Assembly (NCBI GenBank): GCA_950295325.1
Contig: OX485804.1
Coordinates: 930,001-994,000, forward strand
Source of the DNA: Polytrichum commune
Lineage: Eukaryota > Streptophyta > Polytrichopsida > Polytrichales > Polytrichaceae
Direction: 5' to 3'
DNA length: 64,000 nt
A program made the position numbers and the translations under genes. Positions 1 through 12,630 of this stretch are shown here, one piece after another (within the stretch, counting starts at the first letter, position 1; each line of letters starts with the position of its first letter). Below the pieces are notes generated by a model. That model worked only from the letters and a program-made list of their open reading frames with translations, did not search any database and was not told the DNA's origin.

Positions 1-559
1 GATGCTCTTACGGTAATGGCATGTCACCCTCTGAACAATTGATAATTTCGAGATAGGCTGAACCTTTATTTTTGTTATCCTTTAGTAGGTGTACAGCTTG
101 GGGGGGCTATGGAGGCACTTGAGTTGGCTGCAAATTTGTTGTTGCTGTGGCAACAGATCATGTGGCATCACCCTTGGTGCCTAGCCACTTAGATGCTATT
201 GCATCTTATGATATTGGTACATATGGATACCAACTACACTAACTAGGATATCTAGTGTTTGATTATATTTAATGTTGTTACCACCCTACCCTGCTCAACA
301 CTCATTTTTAATTTCTTGACAGTTAGTGTTAAAAGATGTGTTAGAAGATATGTTGGAATTCTCCTTTTATCATGGTTTTGTATTTTTCAAATCTTTGCTA
401 ACACATGTAACTTCCACATATTATCATAGTTGATATTTCATGTTTGAGTTTACATTTGATGTCACTTACTTTCACAGGGTTATTGACATTTAGTGTGTGC
501 GTTCATATTTAGTGTATCAAACACTAAATATTGTATTTAGTGTAGTGGCCTGAATCTAA
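1..559. other. Intergenic, no gene seen
   Basis: AT-rich DNA without a convincing open frame. Around 480-550 the words TTTAGTGT and CACTAAAT recur several times in both orientations. They resemble the ends of the terminal-inverted-repeat family found at 2.0, 32.7, 35.2, 52.0 and 53.7 kb, so a decayed end fragment is possible. Confidence 0.5.
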
Positions 560-1391
560 GGGCCGGTTTAGGACTAGTTTAGACTGTGGCAAAGAAGTTC
601 CCCGGTCAAGAATTTTAGGGGAATGGAGTATTATGATTGGCTACGAAATGGACTCTTCACCGGCCATGGTTTACACTACAGTCAACACTTCTCCAACATA
701 GAACTTCATACTTGGATGGATATGGTTGGCCAATATGGCAACACATTTTGCTATTGGGGGGGGGGGGTATCCGGAGGCCTAGTTTATGGGGCAACCTCAA
801 ACCCTTGAATAATAAACTTGACCTCCATAGAACTCCAACTTGAGGCATTTATTCAATTATTTTCCTTTTTCAATCTTGTACACACGGGGAGGTCACTCCA
901 TTGTCAAGTTGAAAACCACGTGCAAACAAAAAAAATCTACTTTTTCTAAGTTGCATCAACAAAATGGGTCAAAATTTTATCAAAAAAAATTTATGAGTAC
1001 ATATACATGGTATCTATTACATAGTAAAAATTGATAACCAAAATTGATAATTTGTTTTTTCTAGAAAACATACCGTTTCTAACTAGAATGACGCAGAATT
1101 GAACTAAAAAAATTACTAGAAAAAATGGAGATGACTACAAATTTCAAAAAAATATACAAAAGATAGTATCAATGGATATGTATATATAGAATTTTTTTAT
1201 AAATTTTAAAATTATCTATGGCATATAATATAGGGGTAGCAAACTTTGTTCACACGTGGTTTTCAACTTGACAATGGAGTGATATCCCCGTGCTTGTACA
1301 TCGTACCAACCATTGCCTCAAATAGCCTTTTCTTGGGTGGAAATTCTTGACCGAACGGTGTACTTCTTCGCCGTAGTCTAATAAGTTGGCC
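560..1391. mobile_element. Fold-back / MITE-like element with long interrupted inverted arms
   Basis: The left arm lies at about 560-620 and 838-930, the right arm at about 1243-1391 in reverse complement. The best-matching part is about 45 bases (left 885-930, right 1246-1290), including a shared word CCATTGTCAAGTTGAAAACC. An outer block around GGTCAAGAATTT (left ~600, right ~1345) also pairs. The left arm carries about 215 extra bases (about 622-837, with a 12-G run at 756-767) that are absent from the right arm, which looks like a later insertion. No transposase frame is visible and no clear target-site duplication was found, so the class is open. Confidence 0.6.
756..767. repeat. G12 homopolymer tract
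   Basis: An uninterrupted run of 12 G, one of several runs of ten or more G or C in this window (also 5743-5752, 6115-6125, 29306-29317, 35106-35120 as C, and about 58935). Confidence 0.9.
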
Positions 1392-2015
1392 TTGACAATC
1401 TCCTCAAACCATCAACTATATTTGGGTCTTAATGTGTCAACAAGTGAGTGTGTCGGTGCATTATGTAAGCTAAAACTATTAATAACGACTAACCGTATGT
1501 GATAGTAAGTAAACAAATAACACCACTTTGACTAATCATAGTGGTAGTTTAAGAAGGATATAAGGATGGTTTAAGAACAACACCAATATTGGTCAATCAT
1601 AGTGGTGATGGAAGAAGGACATAGGAGTGGTTTAAGAACATGTATTGTTATGGTGTTTCTTTCCTTTTCAACTTTTAAAAACTACTCCACACTCAATAAT
1701 GAACATAATTGGGAGGATCAATGTATTCAATTAAGAAGTCATCGAACATGAATTTCCAATAATTATAACTAAATCAGGAGAGATCCAATTTTTGTTGATG
1801 CTTCATGGTAGATATGCTATTGCAACACAAGTTTTGTTGTGGAAATCTAATTGGTGGAAGTTGGAGAGGATGAGTTCAAACCCAAATAACACCCACGCAC
1901 CTTAGCATTGTAAAGTTTATGGTATTAAGAGTCACATGTGTAATAGTGCCACTTACCCTATTTCGAGGCATATGCTAGGTTACACTAATGATCAACAACT
2001 TCACCATTGGTGTCA
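1392..2015. other. Intergenic with a short tandem duplication
   Basis: No gene seen. At about 1515-1640 a block of about 60 bases containing TAATCATAGTGGT / CAATCATAGTGGT and the word GGTTTAAGAA occurs two to three times in tandem. The rest is AT-rich without recognisable structure. Confidence 0.45.
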
Positions 2016-2761
2016 CCTCATGACATTTGCCTTTGGTTTGCTCAATGATTTCTTCCCCTTGCATACTAAAACATAAAAGTATAATCTCAAGTACCCCAAT
2101 GTGCTACGCTAAACATCATGATGTAAATAATATTTTCACTTCAAAAAGTTACGAACGTTGGCACGTAATATCATATTGGCAATTAGCGGGCATGACACTT
2201 TGAGACCTCTAGGCATCTTGTTTAGGCCTTTCACAACTAGTGTATGTGACACTAAGGGCCACTTCACACACGAGCCAAGAACCATGACCATGAAATTGTG
2301 AGAGACCATAAGAAGTGTCCAAAGGCCGTCCCAATACACTTCCAAAGTCATGTAGTGTGGACACGGGCCCTCAAGTGCAGTGTGAAGACATATGTGACGG
2401 GGCCCTCAACCAAATGCTATTTCAATGCAAGGTCCTCACATGTGATAAAACAAAATGCATCAACAGTTGTGAGATTTCGGAATGCCATGGGCTCCCAATT
2501 TTGTCTTAGGCCTACCTCCAAGAAGTGGTTTTTGGAAATATAGTCCAAGTGGCCATGAAGCATGAAGCATGATCCATGTGAGGCCATGTAAGAATCCATG
2601 TAGACTTCACATTCACCTTGCATTCACTCACTCTGTCAGTGTGAAGTAGCGAACTTGGAGACCAGCTCCGTCTTTTCCACCAATGAGAGTGCTTGGAGTG
2701 CAACGGTCGCGGGCCCTCAGTCTCGTGTGTGCAGTGGCCCTAAATTCCATAACCAGTGTAG
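2016..2761 (-). mobile_element. Copy A of the GGTATTTAGTG inverted-repeat element family, interrupted
   Basis: Reads as a minus-strand copy of the ~500-600 bp family also present at 32.7, 35.2, 52.0 and 53.7 kb. Shared landmarks are CTTGCATACTAAAAC, GGCAATTAGCGGG and TTTGAGACCTCTAGGCATCT. The far end is truncated or too diverged to follow. The near terminal repeat is split: it stops at 2255 and resumes at 2744 with a block ending CAGTGTAG, which lines up with the end of the copy at 52.4 kb. The gap is filled by the MITE at 2256-2740. Confidence 0.65.
2256..2740. mobile_element. 485-bp MITE, PIF/Harbinger (Tourist)-like, nested in copy A
   Basis: The ends are near-perfect inverted repeats: GGGCCACTTCACACACGAG on the left, and the right end read in reverse complement differs at one of 19 positions. 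Both ends are flanked by TAA (2253-2255 and 2741-2743), a 3-bp target-site duplication. A TAA/TTA duplication with GGGCC-type ends is the known signature of Tourist/PIF-Harbinger MITEs. No transposase is encoded. The host sequence reads continuously across the element once it and one TAA are removed. Confidence 0.8.
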
Positions 2762-3698
2762 TCTGCTCAGCTTTAGAAGTAAAAGAAAGAAAGAAAGCAA
2801 GCCAGCCAGCCAGCCAGCCAAAATTGTCTGGTGTGTGTCCACGTGCTGACGTAATTAGGTCATGAGGTCGTGCCACAAAGGGTACCAAGGTCAATGCATC
2901 GTGGTCAGCTATGGGCTAAAGAGTAGAAGATGAGCTTGGTGGGGGGGCCCTCAGGCCAACACGTTTCAATGGGAGGAAAGTCCTTCACAAAGCTGGCTGC
3001 TGGGGCGGCTCATTGGCACCGGTCCATTGGCTATGCAATCGTCATAAAAAAAAGAGGCTCTCTTTTCGACGTGGTTCATTTCATACGTTGGCGGAGTCTC
3101 CCATGAGTTTGATCCTTTGCAAGAACTTTTTATGAAGTGCTCATTAGCTAGTCGTGCAGCACCAGAGTTCGGGAGATTTTTGAGCTCCAACCACCTAAAA
3201 TCCGCCCCTTCACAACTTGTACCGGTTTTTTCATGTTTTGACCGGTTGCAAACTTGTTGCCATTAATTTGGACCAGCCAGTATCCTATGTTTTTTTTTCA
3301 AGTGTTGGCTAATTTTCTCTTCATTGTAATGACAACTGGCCAAAAACTTGGGCATTGATAAGTAAGTTGGTTTTCCAATGTAGCAAAATTATATCTACAA
3401 ACAACATACATCATTTAACAACAATGTTCAAAGAACATATCAACATATAACAATAATCTGTAATGATATCAACATCCAACAACAATGATCGACAATTCAT
3501 TACATACAAGAAACAACAACAATGATCAACAATTTATCCATAGCAGGAGTTGAACCTGAAATAACCCATCAATCGGTCGATGGCCATGGATTTACTCTTC
3601 TATCATACCTAGGTCTTAAAATTTCACATTAGATTTGAGGCCATAGCATGATAAAAGAGTAACCTAACATACCATACTATATACAAAAATGAAATTCA
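2762..3698. other. Intergenic; simple repeats at the left end
   Basis: No gene. A compound microsatellite lies just left of and across this boundary at about 2781-2820 (GAAA units followed by five GCCA units). A GGGGGGGCCC stretch lies near 2941. From about 3200 the word ACCGGT(T) recurs several times. A short imperfect palindrome around 3580-3660 joins two copies of an ACTCTT-ATCAT block in opposite orientation. Confidence 0.4.
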
Positions 3699-3881
3699 TC
3701 AATTGTTAGAGTCAAAATCAGAAGTATCATCTTCACCTTCTAGAGGAAAACGCCCTGAAAAGTATCTTTGTGGATGTGAAAACAACCATCTAAACTTTGT
3801 AGAGTTCCTCCATAAAGCTATAATGGCTTCCATTAGTACATTATCAAGATCATCACGAAGATCTTCCATAGACACATGCAT
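3699..3881 (-). CDS. Possible small or relic protein, 60 aa
   Basis: An open frame of 60 codons with a protein-like composition: Trp/Arg-rich middle (LWRNSTKFRWLF) and an acidic C-terminus (EGEDDTSDFDSNN). It is closed upstream by a stop in the same frame, and there is no obvious splice acceptor or promoter. I do not recognise it. It could be the last exon of an old transposon gene or a chance frame. No function is proposed. Confidence 0.18.
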   Translation of the reverse strand: MHVSMEDLRDDLDNVLMEAIIALWRNSTKFRWLFSHPQRYFSGRFPLEGEDDTSDFDSNN

Positions 3882-3899
3882 AATACATTCTAAACGCTA

Positions 3900-6800
3900 G
3901 TTATCAACAATGAAATGCAATAATAAAGCAAAAGCTTTGCATGTTCGCCATTCACCAAATCGCTACAAGCCTATAACGAACACATAACCTAAACCCTAGA
4001 ACCAGATGATATCCAGCCCTAGATGAATCAAACCGGATGAATTCCGCCTATTTTACAATTCATCCGGGTAAAAATCCTCCTCCTCAAAATGGTTGCCGGT
4101 TGAAATCTGTTTTTATTTTTAAAAGCACCGATTTCACATCCTCCATTTTCCCAATTCAACCGAATTTTTCACAAAACCAACCGGATGCCATCACATTGAA
4201 TACCGGTTCTCCCTAGACATTGGTCGTGCATTGGAGTCGTGCATTGGAGTCAACTTTGAAAGCCGGGTGAAAACTCTTGGATTTCCTTTTGTCATCATCC
4301 ATTTCGTGAGAGAATTTAAGATTCAAAGTATGGTGTGCTCGTGAAACCCGTCACCCTGAATCCTGGATTGGCTTACGCAAGGCTAGATTGTCCACTCAAT
4401 AGATATAAGCTACATGAGTTTTCTAGTTGGGTATGACAAGCTAGAAAATTGATTTGTAATAGCCTGACACCACTCTTGAGTATGGTGCTTTAAGCATTCA
4501 TGAAACTTGGGGGACTTTATGCCTAACTCTCATACACACGTTCTAGCCAACCCGATGGGAGTTTGCTGCCAAGACTTCACGAATAGCTATGTAGTACATT
4601 TTGTATCAAATGTTTGTCTAATTGATCATAATAACAATGATGTTGTACAAATCCTAGTGAGAATGTGTCAAATAGACTATGTTGAAATAATTACTTTCTT
4701 GAACTATGTTAAAGCTTGATTTAGGTTGACATTCATATGGTGCCATGTTCAACGAAAACTAGGATTTAAGTAAATATGGACAAAAGGCTTGTCCAAAACT
4801 AATAATGCATTTGAGAGTATTTATTGCATAATTGAGACATGCACATTGCACAACAAATTATTGAGGGAAGAAAGTAAAGAATATGATGAAAATCTCAATT
4901 AGACATGCTTTGAGAAGCAATATGAATTAAGTAATTGACACAATGTGCATGCAACTAACATGTGCTACAACAAAGATACAATCCACATCTAGGAGTAGTT
5001 GTTGTTATTTCTATCATAAGGTCCGCCGATAGAAGTGCACATATAGAATTCCTTTTGTCTAGAACTCATGAACAAGTCTATATTTACCTAAAACATAGTT
5101 TAGAGTGGTCTTCGTGACTTGTCATTTAGTACCAAGCGTCATATGGCATCTTCTCTAGTTGCCACTCAATTATTGCAAGGCAATCGATGCGGTTGGATGA
5201 TAAATAATATGAGCTACATTGACATCTTACTTAGTGTCATGGTTTTAGGGTTTAGGGTTTGGCTAATGTGGTTGGAATCTAAATATTATTCGAAAAGCAA
5301 ATATTCTTTGAGACTTTTCAAGAAATTTGGACACATTTGAATATAAACATATGAATCTGTTGCTAAGTTAGATATTGGGATTGCCATTATTCTTTGAGAG
5401 TGGGAGCCATGTGCTTGTGGGACCCTTTTATAACAAATCCACGAATACAAAAGTTTCAATGACCATAACTATATACAAAAACCATAGTCTACAAAATACT
5501 CTCACGTATGTGGATGAGAATTTGAAAATTCTAGAATAAATTACCTTAAATTTTACATACAACTATAAATGATTGAAGTGACATTTGGCAATCCTTTTAT
5601 ATATGTTCATAGATCATTGGTTATATGCTTGTTATTGAAAACACTTTTGAAGTATCACAACGGGGATGACAAATATTTATGTATAAATGAAAACATATGA
5701 GCTTTTGGGGTAAGAAATATCTTTGGATGAAAAACCTTGAGTGGGGGGGGGGTGGATGGATACCCTGGCCTCTCCCCCATAATTAATACTACCCTATTTG
5801 ATCCTACGAAACTAGATGTGGAACAAACATGGCATCCCGTACATATACATTATAAGCCAACTTCTCACTATGAAATTCTTTGTACATCCACATGGTACCG
5901 TACAAACTACATGGAGTGCCCTCCCCAAGCTGTGTTTGAACTTTGGACCATATCCTTGTTAATAAGACCTTGGTATGCGAAGCATGTTGCCTAAGTGGAT
6001 AGCCTATGAAATTTAATTTAAATTTTGGGTAAGCACAATCTTGTGTCAGCCTATAGATCCAAGCATAATACTAATTGTAATGTCGTAGACCCAAGTGCGA
6101 GCAAAGGATATTTAGGGGGGGGGGGAGACATTTTTTGATAAGGAATTATAGATACCTTAGATTATATGATTTCCAATTTGTATCTTTTTTGGGGGGGGTT
6201 AAATTTACTTTAAAGATGGCTTTTTCTTTGTTGATACCATAATTATCACTCAATTTTGTTTTCCTACCCATGATTTATAAAAGACAACAACTTGTGCATG
6301 TATACATGTGGTGCCAACAACTACTTGAGCCCTCTAAGTGACACAAGAGACCTACAAACACTAGTCCAACTAATTTGTTCATAAAGGGCTATGAAAGATC
6401 TCAACCCAAAACACTACAAAAAAACACAAACATGGAGGGAAGGCAACATGTGAGAGGTGAGCAATGACCAATATACTTTCTGTAGTTGAAAGTTGAGGAT
6501 ATATGCATGAAGGTGTCCATCATGTAGTCAACCTTGAATAGATACATGAATACATAATACATGTATTTGCAATAAACCTATTTGGCATTTCTTTGCCACC
6601 GTGGTTATAGAACACATCTTGGTGAATTCATGGCAAGTGTTTCGCAAGTGCACTGCTGGACATTGCTGATGGATGGACATTAGGTTTTATTGTTATTGAA
6701 TACAAGGGCTATTATGACTCATATCTCATGTAGGGGATTGCCATAACCTCAATGACACAACAACAAACTTTGAGAGTTGTAATCTCCCATTTGTTGCTAT

Positions 6801-9800
6801 GCTATGCGTTATATGCGTTATATGCGTATGGATTGCAACAATTGTCTTGGAGTATCGGGTTTGTGGCAATAACAATAATTCAATAGAGATATAGTTGTAT
6901 TTACAATTCTCTTTTTCAATTGATGTATAGAAGGTGTCGGAATACCGTTTGAATTCTTGCAAATTTTACAATGCAACAATATCATGTATTTACATGATGC
7001 ACTTGACACACACCTGACATTGCACATGAAACATGTAAGTGTTATGTTAAGGAATTTATTTCCCATGTCCTTTGATGTTTGAAGACGGTTGAAACAAATC
7101 CCCTTTAAGATAACCTTGGAAACATGATGGGAAGTCAATTAAATATTTGCCAATAATTATAGTTTCTAACATGACTCCCGTCATCTTCCAAGCTTGTGAT
7201 TGACCTGATTCAATAGGTAAATCACACCTTTGGAAATGAAGGTGCAATTTACGACTTTCAATGAAACTTGAAAGCCTCTTGAGAAGTTACATTTTTCCAA
7301 AACTATGCCATAAGTTTATATGCTAACATGAGTCCTTGTCTCTCATGCGCTTCTACTTGTGTTCCAATTACATTTGTGAATTTCACCTTCGGATGATTTG
7401 TTGCATTGATGGAGGCTTCTAGGGATCTTCAAGACAAAACTCCTTTGGAAGAGATGACACTTAAGGAGTATGTCGTTGCCTCCAAGACTTTAAGTTCACT
7501 TTGTACTGAGGAGTTTGAAGTCTTCTACAAAATAACATTGGATCTGCAACTTCAATTTCCAGCTATGATACCTTATCCATATGTTGACTAGGAATGATGT
7601 AAACTAGGAAGTTACAACCAATAATTTATATGTTGACATGTGAGGAATTCTTTGGACTATCATCACCTAATGTACGGAGGCCTTGAAGTAACGCCTTCTT
7701 TTTGGTGACACCTATTTTTAATCCTCGAGCCGCCAACAAGTGAGTACAATGGGGCTATCGAGTAAGGTAGAAAAACCTATAACATGTGAACGACCACTAT
7801 TGGTGTAGTAGACTAGGGGTAGAACGATTCTTGTGTGGACCCAAAATGGCTAATTGTAAAAGTGGTGGCCTGAAAAGGGCATAATGATAGGTGATGTATC
7901 ACACCAATTGCAATCACTTTTGGGTGCCATTGAGTTAACCGTTTTGTGCACATTCGTATGTAAAGTAAGATATATTGATGCTCAAACTAGGGAGACTCTA
8001 CTATACAAGTAGGGGATTTAAATTACTTGCCTCTTTGAAAAAAAAATCTAACTATTAGTTTTCATGAAATCAATTCATAAAACTACTTGCATTCCTCATC
8101 ATTTTTTGAACTCCACCTCTAAACAATATTGCACAAATTTCCGGGAATACTACGTGAAATATTGTCACTCCCACATAACATTGTTATATAGGTATGAATA
8201 ATGTTATGTACCTTGTTTATAGTGACGGTAAGATAAATACATTCCATGGATAAAAAGAAGAGGGGGGTAATTTGAGTGCATTAGCATTTCTTTTTGAATT
8301 AAGAACCTAGCTACCACATGAAATTTGAAACTCCCCAGGGATTCCACGAGTTTCAAGAAAATAGCCAAGTACAAATGGATATATCCTTTTGTTGTTTGAG
8401 CTTTTGTTGGAGTCCACATTAATATTGTAATGTCATAATTTGAGACCGTTATAGGATATATCATGGAATTTCCATGGTTATAGGATACAAGCACATGATT
8501 CATATCTTCAATTGCACACCACAGTTCATATGTTACCATTTATCGCTCATTTTTCATTGCTCATTGCTCACATGATAGCAATCCTGCATAGACATACCAC
8601 CAACCTCACGCATATAACCTACAAACTTATGGAAATGCCACAAAGGTTACCGCCAACTAATATTTACTTTCTCAAGCCTCCAACAAAATCATGCGTACAC
8701 AATTTTGAGATCCACCACTCCAAATTCTCAAACCAAGAGGAAAGTCAACAAAGCTTGATTTGCCAATACCCTAAAAGTCCATGTAACCTCTCAACAACCC
8801 AACATATATGAATAGTAGAAATTTTGTGTGAACAATCTGCACATACATTACCTATATAATCATCATGCATACATTACATTACGCATATATTACTCTGCAC
8901 ATTACACACATACAACACTCATACTATAAACTTTAGCATCCAACCAATATAGAAAATGACCTCAACATGTATATGAAATATCAAAACGTTGTTTGGCATT
9001 CAAAACAATGGCAAGAGTTGCACAATCCAAAACCCTGAAACATGAAGTTGAACCTTAATCATGTAATCACGAAACTCTAGGCCAGTTACTGAGGATGCAG
9101 TTCAGGAGATGATATTTTACATTACAAACTATTGAAGAAGTTAAATATGGAAGAATCTAGAAGACATACCTTCACATGTCATGTTTTGCCAAAAAGAAAC
9201 ACCATCTCCTCCCAAGTCCTTTGGGAGTCCTTTGAATTGAGATTTTTTTAAGCTTGTTTGGCGGGCACAACGAGCAAGCATTCAACCTCTAAAGCACATG
9301 AGCGAGTGAACATAGTAAGCGAGCGCTCCTAAACCGAAGCACAACAAGCAAGCACTTAGCCAAGAAAGACTACGGCGGACGACTAGAGGAGATAACAAAA
9401 ACCTAAGGATGGAAATGAAAAACTGAGCTCAATGTTATTGAGCCTAACGATCCCTTTCAAAACCATATGATTGCCTCTTCCATGTTTGTCTGATGCCCTA
9501 TAATACCGTGATACCTTGCAAATAGTTCCTACTACCTAATACCGTGCATATGGTTCTTGAACCCTCCAAAAAAACCCTAAAGAAGCCAGCCAACTCTTCC
9601 ATCGCCAGATGATAGTACTTTTCATCCAAAGGCGACCGTTTCAACAAATCCATCCACATGTCCAACATACATTTTGCTTATTTCTCATCTAATGCCACTA
9701 ATTGGAAATGATTTATGTTGAACCTGTAAATTTAAAAATCAAACTTAATTTTATTCATGCTACTCTACATCTTAAAAATAATAAAATACCACGACTTAAA

Positions 9801-11290
9801 CCACATTGTACATTATATATAAATCCCAAATTCACATTTAGAGGAAGCTATTGTATATCTAAAAAAATGTAAAAATTATGTGTCTTGAATAAAATCCACC
9901 CTACATTTTCTTGCATGTGGTTGTGCTTGTGAGTATGTTTGGTCATGTGGGCAATCCAAAGGGTAATTTAATTCCCAAATAAAAATATATGAACAAAAGA
10001 GCAAGCGATATTGGGGCTCCAATTATTTGGAGTAGTTTGCTCATTCCTTTTGGGTGAATAAATAAGGGTGGCTTACACCAAGGTCCAAGCCTCCAAAAAA
10101 AACACATAAAAAATAATTTAGTTAGGCGAGAGCAAAATTATGGAGCGAAGGAGTTTACAATAGGGTCCAAATTCAAGGTATGAATAAAATTGAAGTGGCA
10201 CTACTATGGCATCACTTTCTCGTCATATCTCATCAGTCCCAACTCAAGAAATTATTCCTCCTAGTTTAAGAAACCTATCTTCAAGCTTGGATCCAATCTT
10301 GAGTCCAAAAGTAAAGTTCATTAAACTTGGGGCGATTTGGACCCTAAGTTTCTTGAACCCAAACCTTAATGTAATCCCACCTTATGTTTAATATTTGAGT
10401 GTTGTATGGCAAGGTAGGACTAGGAAAGTACTTGTCTATTTTAACCATCCACTGCAACCTCATGACAAGAAAATGCATAAATAGATCATTTTGGTTGTTA
10501 GCCAAAGATTTTAATTGCCAATTCTTTCAGGTGGGTGCAAACACGGTAAGGTGGACAACTATTGACCCATGCATAGATTTAAGTGGAAATTATTCAAAAC
10601 TAGATACTAGCTTCAAAATTTGTGGAAAAAAAGAATCATAAACATCTAAAATACATATTGATTTACAAAGCCAATTTTTATTGATTTTTTTCTTAGTAAA
10701 AATGTACATAAATTAGAAGATGGAGCAAGTGGTGTGCAACTAGGTGACAAATTTGAACAAGAAAATTTCTAAAATTTGTTTAAAATATGATAAAATAACA
10801 TTGAAAACATGATTTTTACAATTCTTTGGACGATGCCCTCAAGTTTATAATGCATTAAAGGAACATGAAAAATTTCAACTTCAAAATATTTAAGGTATTG
10901 AAATCTATGTCTGAAACTAGATTTAGCCTTTTTCTTTTGAGCATTATTTTCCATGACAAGCTTTGAAGATCTCATCTTGATGTTCTACGTTTGATTACTT
11001 AACACAACACTAAAGGGCACCGTGAAGCAGAATCCAATTTAAACAACATTTTGCTACTATGTATAGGTGTTTGACTCAAAAAATAGTATGGTTCTAGTAA
11101 TACACCGAATCAAATTTTTGATCCACTTTACCATGCTTGCACTCAAATCTACAACCAAAAACTTCCGCTTGACAACCACAATGATGTATTTATGCATGCT
11201 CTCATCATGAGATGCAATAGCGGACAAGTTGCAATGGATGGTATAGCAGAGGAACCCATAATCAATCACTTAAGAGATTTTGTGCGAAAT
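3900..11290. other. Long intergenic stretch without a supported gene
   Basis: AT-rich, with frequent stops in all frames. Noted inside: two TTTAGGG telomere-type units at 5244-5257; runs of 10 G at 5743 and 11 G at 6115; a GCGTTATAT triplication near 6805-6830; and a 61-codon frame at 7406-7591 (+) with balanced composition but no recognisable domain, splice sites or neighbours. The stretch 9280-9400 repeats GAGCGAGC/GCAAGCA words. Nothing here supports a gene call. Confidence 0.45.
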
Positions 11291-11299
11291 CTAGAGAAA

Positions 11300-11640
11300 C
11301 ATAAGGTGGTGCAATAAAAGTTCCGTCTAAGGAAGATAGAAATTAGGTGGACTTCATTTTTTTTCTAGTAATTGTATTCCTTAGATTGAAATTATTACGA
11401 GGTTTTCAAGCCAAATGTTAGCCCGAACATATTACCAATGTCTAGAGTCTGCCATAACCACTCATCTTAACCGCTCATTCCTCCTCACTTAGCACTCAAA
11501 ACGAGGACATGTCTCATGATACTATTGGTTATGACCTGATTGAAATCAATCCCAACCTGAACGAAATTTGGTTCCCTAGAGACCGCCGATGGATTCCTAA
11601 TCGGGAATAAGCACCTCTACTATAATTGGAATGGACAAGC
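11300..11640 (+). repeat. Dispersed repeat, copy 1 (second copy at 54.5 kb)
   Basis: About 340 bases that align by eye with 54490-54830 in the same orientation. Shared landmarks are GAGTCTGCCATAA, CGCTCATT, TTCCTCCTC and the GGACATGT...CCAATCGGGAATA-type ending. Divergence is considerable, so this is an old dispersed repeat. It has no obvious coding capacity. Confidence 0.6.
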
Positions 11641-11863
11641 TTTCACACCTTGGACAACTAACCAACTAATTCAACTATTAGTTAATTAGTTGCCTTTCGT
11701 AACTATAATTGTTCACGATTTGACATGCCAAAAGATCTACTTTAACTATAGTTATATCTAGTTAACTAAATATGTAATTAAGTAAAGTTGAGTGCAACTT
11801 GTTCACGGAATTATGCTGTAGTGTTGTCGTGTCACTAGTGTGTTATTTGTGTTGGTGGTGTAC

Positions 11864-11995
11864 ATGGAGGTTATTCCGGAACCCAACAGTGTGAGTGATC
11901 ATATAAAGGCGTTTCTTGAGGATCTTCAGTGGCCCGAGCATATTAAAGACCCTCAACTGAAGCAAATCAAAAGGCAAACTTCTTCCAATATATGA
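11864..11995 (+). CDS. Possible 43-aa reading frame or exon relic
   Basis: Starts ATGGAGGTT and ends TGA. The product has a strongly protein-like composition (Glu, Asp, Lys, Trp, Pro; begins MEVIPEPNSV and contains KAFLEDLQWPEH), unlike the AT-rich noise around it. It is flanked on both sides by copies of an AACTATAGTT / CTAGTTAACTA word (about 11740-11770, 12015-12035, 12055-12070), as if a gene fragment sits inside a repeat. I do not recognise the family. It may be a captured exon fragment or chance. Confidence 0.2.
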   Translation: MEVIPEPNSVSDHIKAFLEDLQWPEHIKDPQLKQIKRQTSSNI

Positions 11996-12141
11996 TAATA
12001 CTTCAATTTTTTCTAGTTAACTATAGTTGTTCTGCACATTGGTTTGAAATTTTTCTAGTTAACTATGGTTATTTTAGCAGGCAGTTGTCCAGGGTCTGCA
12101 AGCTTTCTCCTGAGTGAATTTAGTGTGCGTTGTGATAAGCA

Positions 12142-12279
12142 GTGTGGGCCCCGAGAATATAAGTGTGGGATGCCGCACTAGTGCAGATTGAGCCGCCTGA
12201 TTCAGTCTCAAATTCTCAATCACACTGATGAATCTGCACTTAGCTGGGCATCCCTGGGTAATATTCTGGGGGCCACATG
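12142..12279. repeat. Palindromic element upstream of the ABCB promoter
   Basis: Left arm 12142-12189 and right arm 12231-12279 are inverted copies of each other: TGTGGGCCCCGAGAATAT on the left against ATGTGGCCCCCAGAATAT on the right in reverse complement, continuing through GGATGCC and AGTGCAGATT. The ~40-base loop has its own short partial inverted match. It is the size and shape of a small MITE or fold-back. It lies about 350 bp upstream of the TATA box, so it may influence expression, but that is inference. Confidence 0.7.
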
Positions 12280-12630
12280 ATCGATCGCGCGCTGCTTAAA
12301 TATGATCGCCTGAGCCGGAGCGGAGCTGATATTATAAGTTTCTCAGTAATAGTATCTTATATAAGGGAAGTTGACTCGACCAGCGAGATCCACGGTGACG
12401 TTCCTTCGTGGTGGATGGGATGCAGCACGAAGCTTCATCCCCACTTTCCACGACCCCGCAATTGACATGCAGACACACAACGTCTTCACTTAACTTATCG
12501 GAGCTGCAGTGATCCCAGGAATCGAAGGATGTCACTTGGCTAGTAAGTGGCACTGTAAAGTTCACTGCTAGATCCGCTCTGAGCCCACTTCTACATTGTG
12601 ATTTAACTTTTATATTACAGCGGTGGTGTG

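Noticed and set aside
3541-3600. tRNA-like 3' end (GGTTCAACTCC type) on the minus strand
   Set aside because: The T-arm-like word has no matching acceptor stem, D-arm or anticodon arm at the right spacing.
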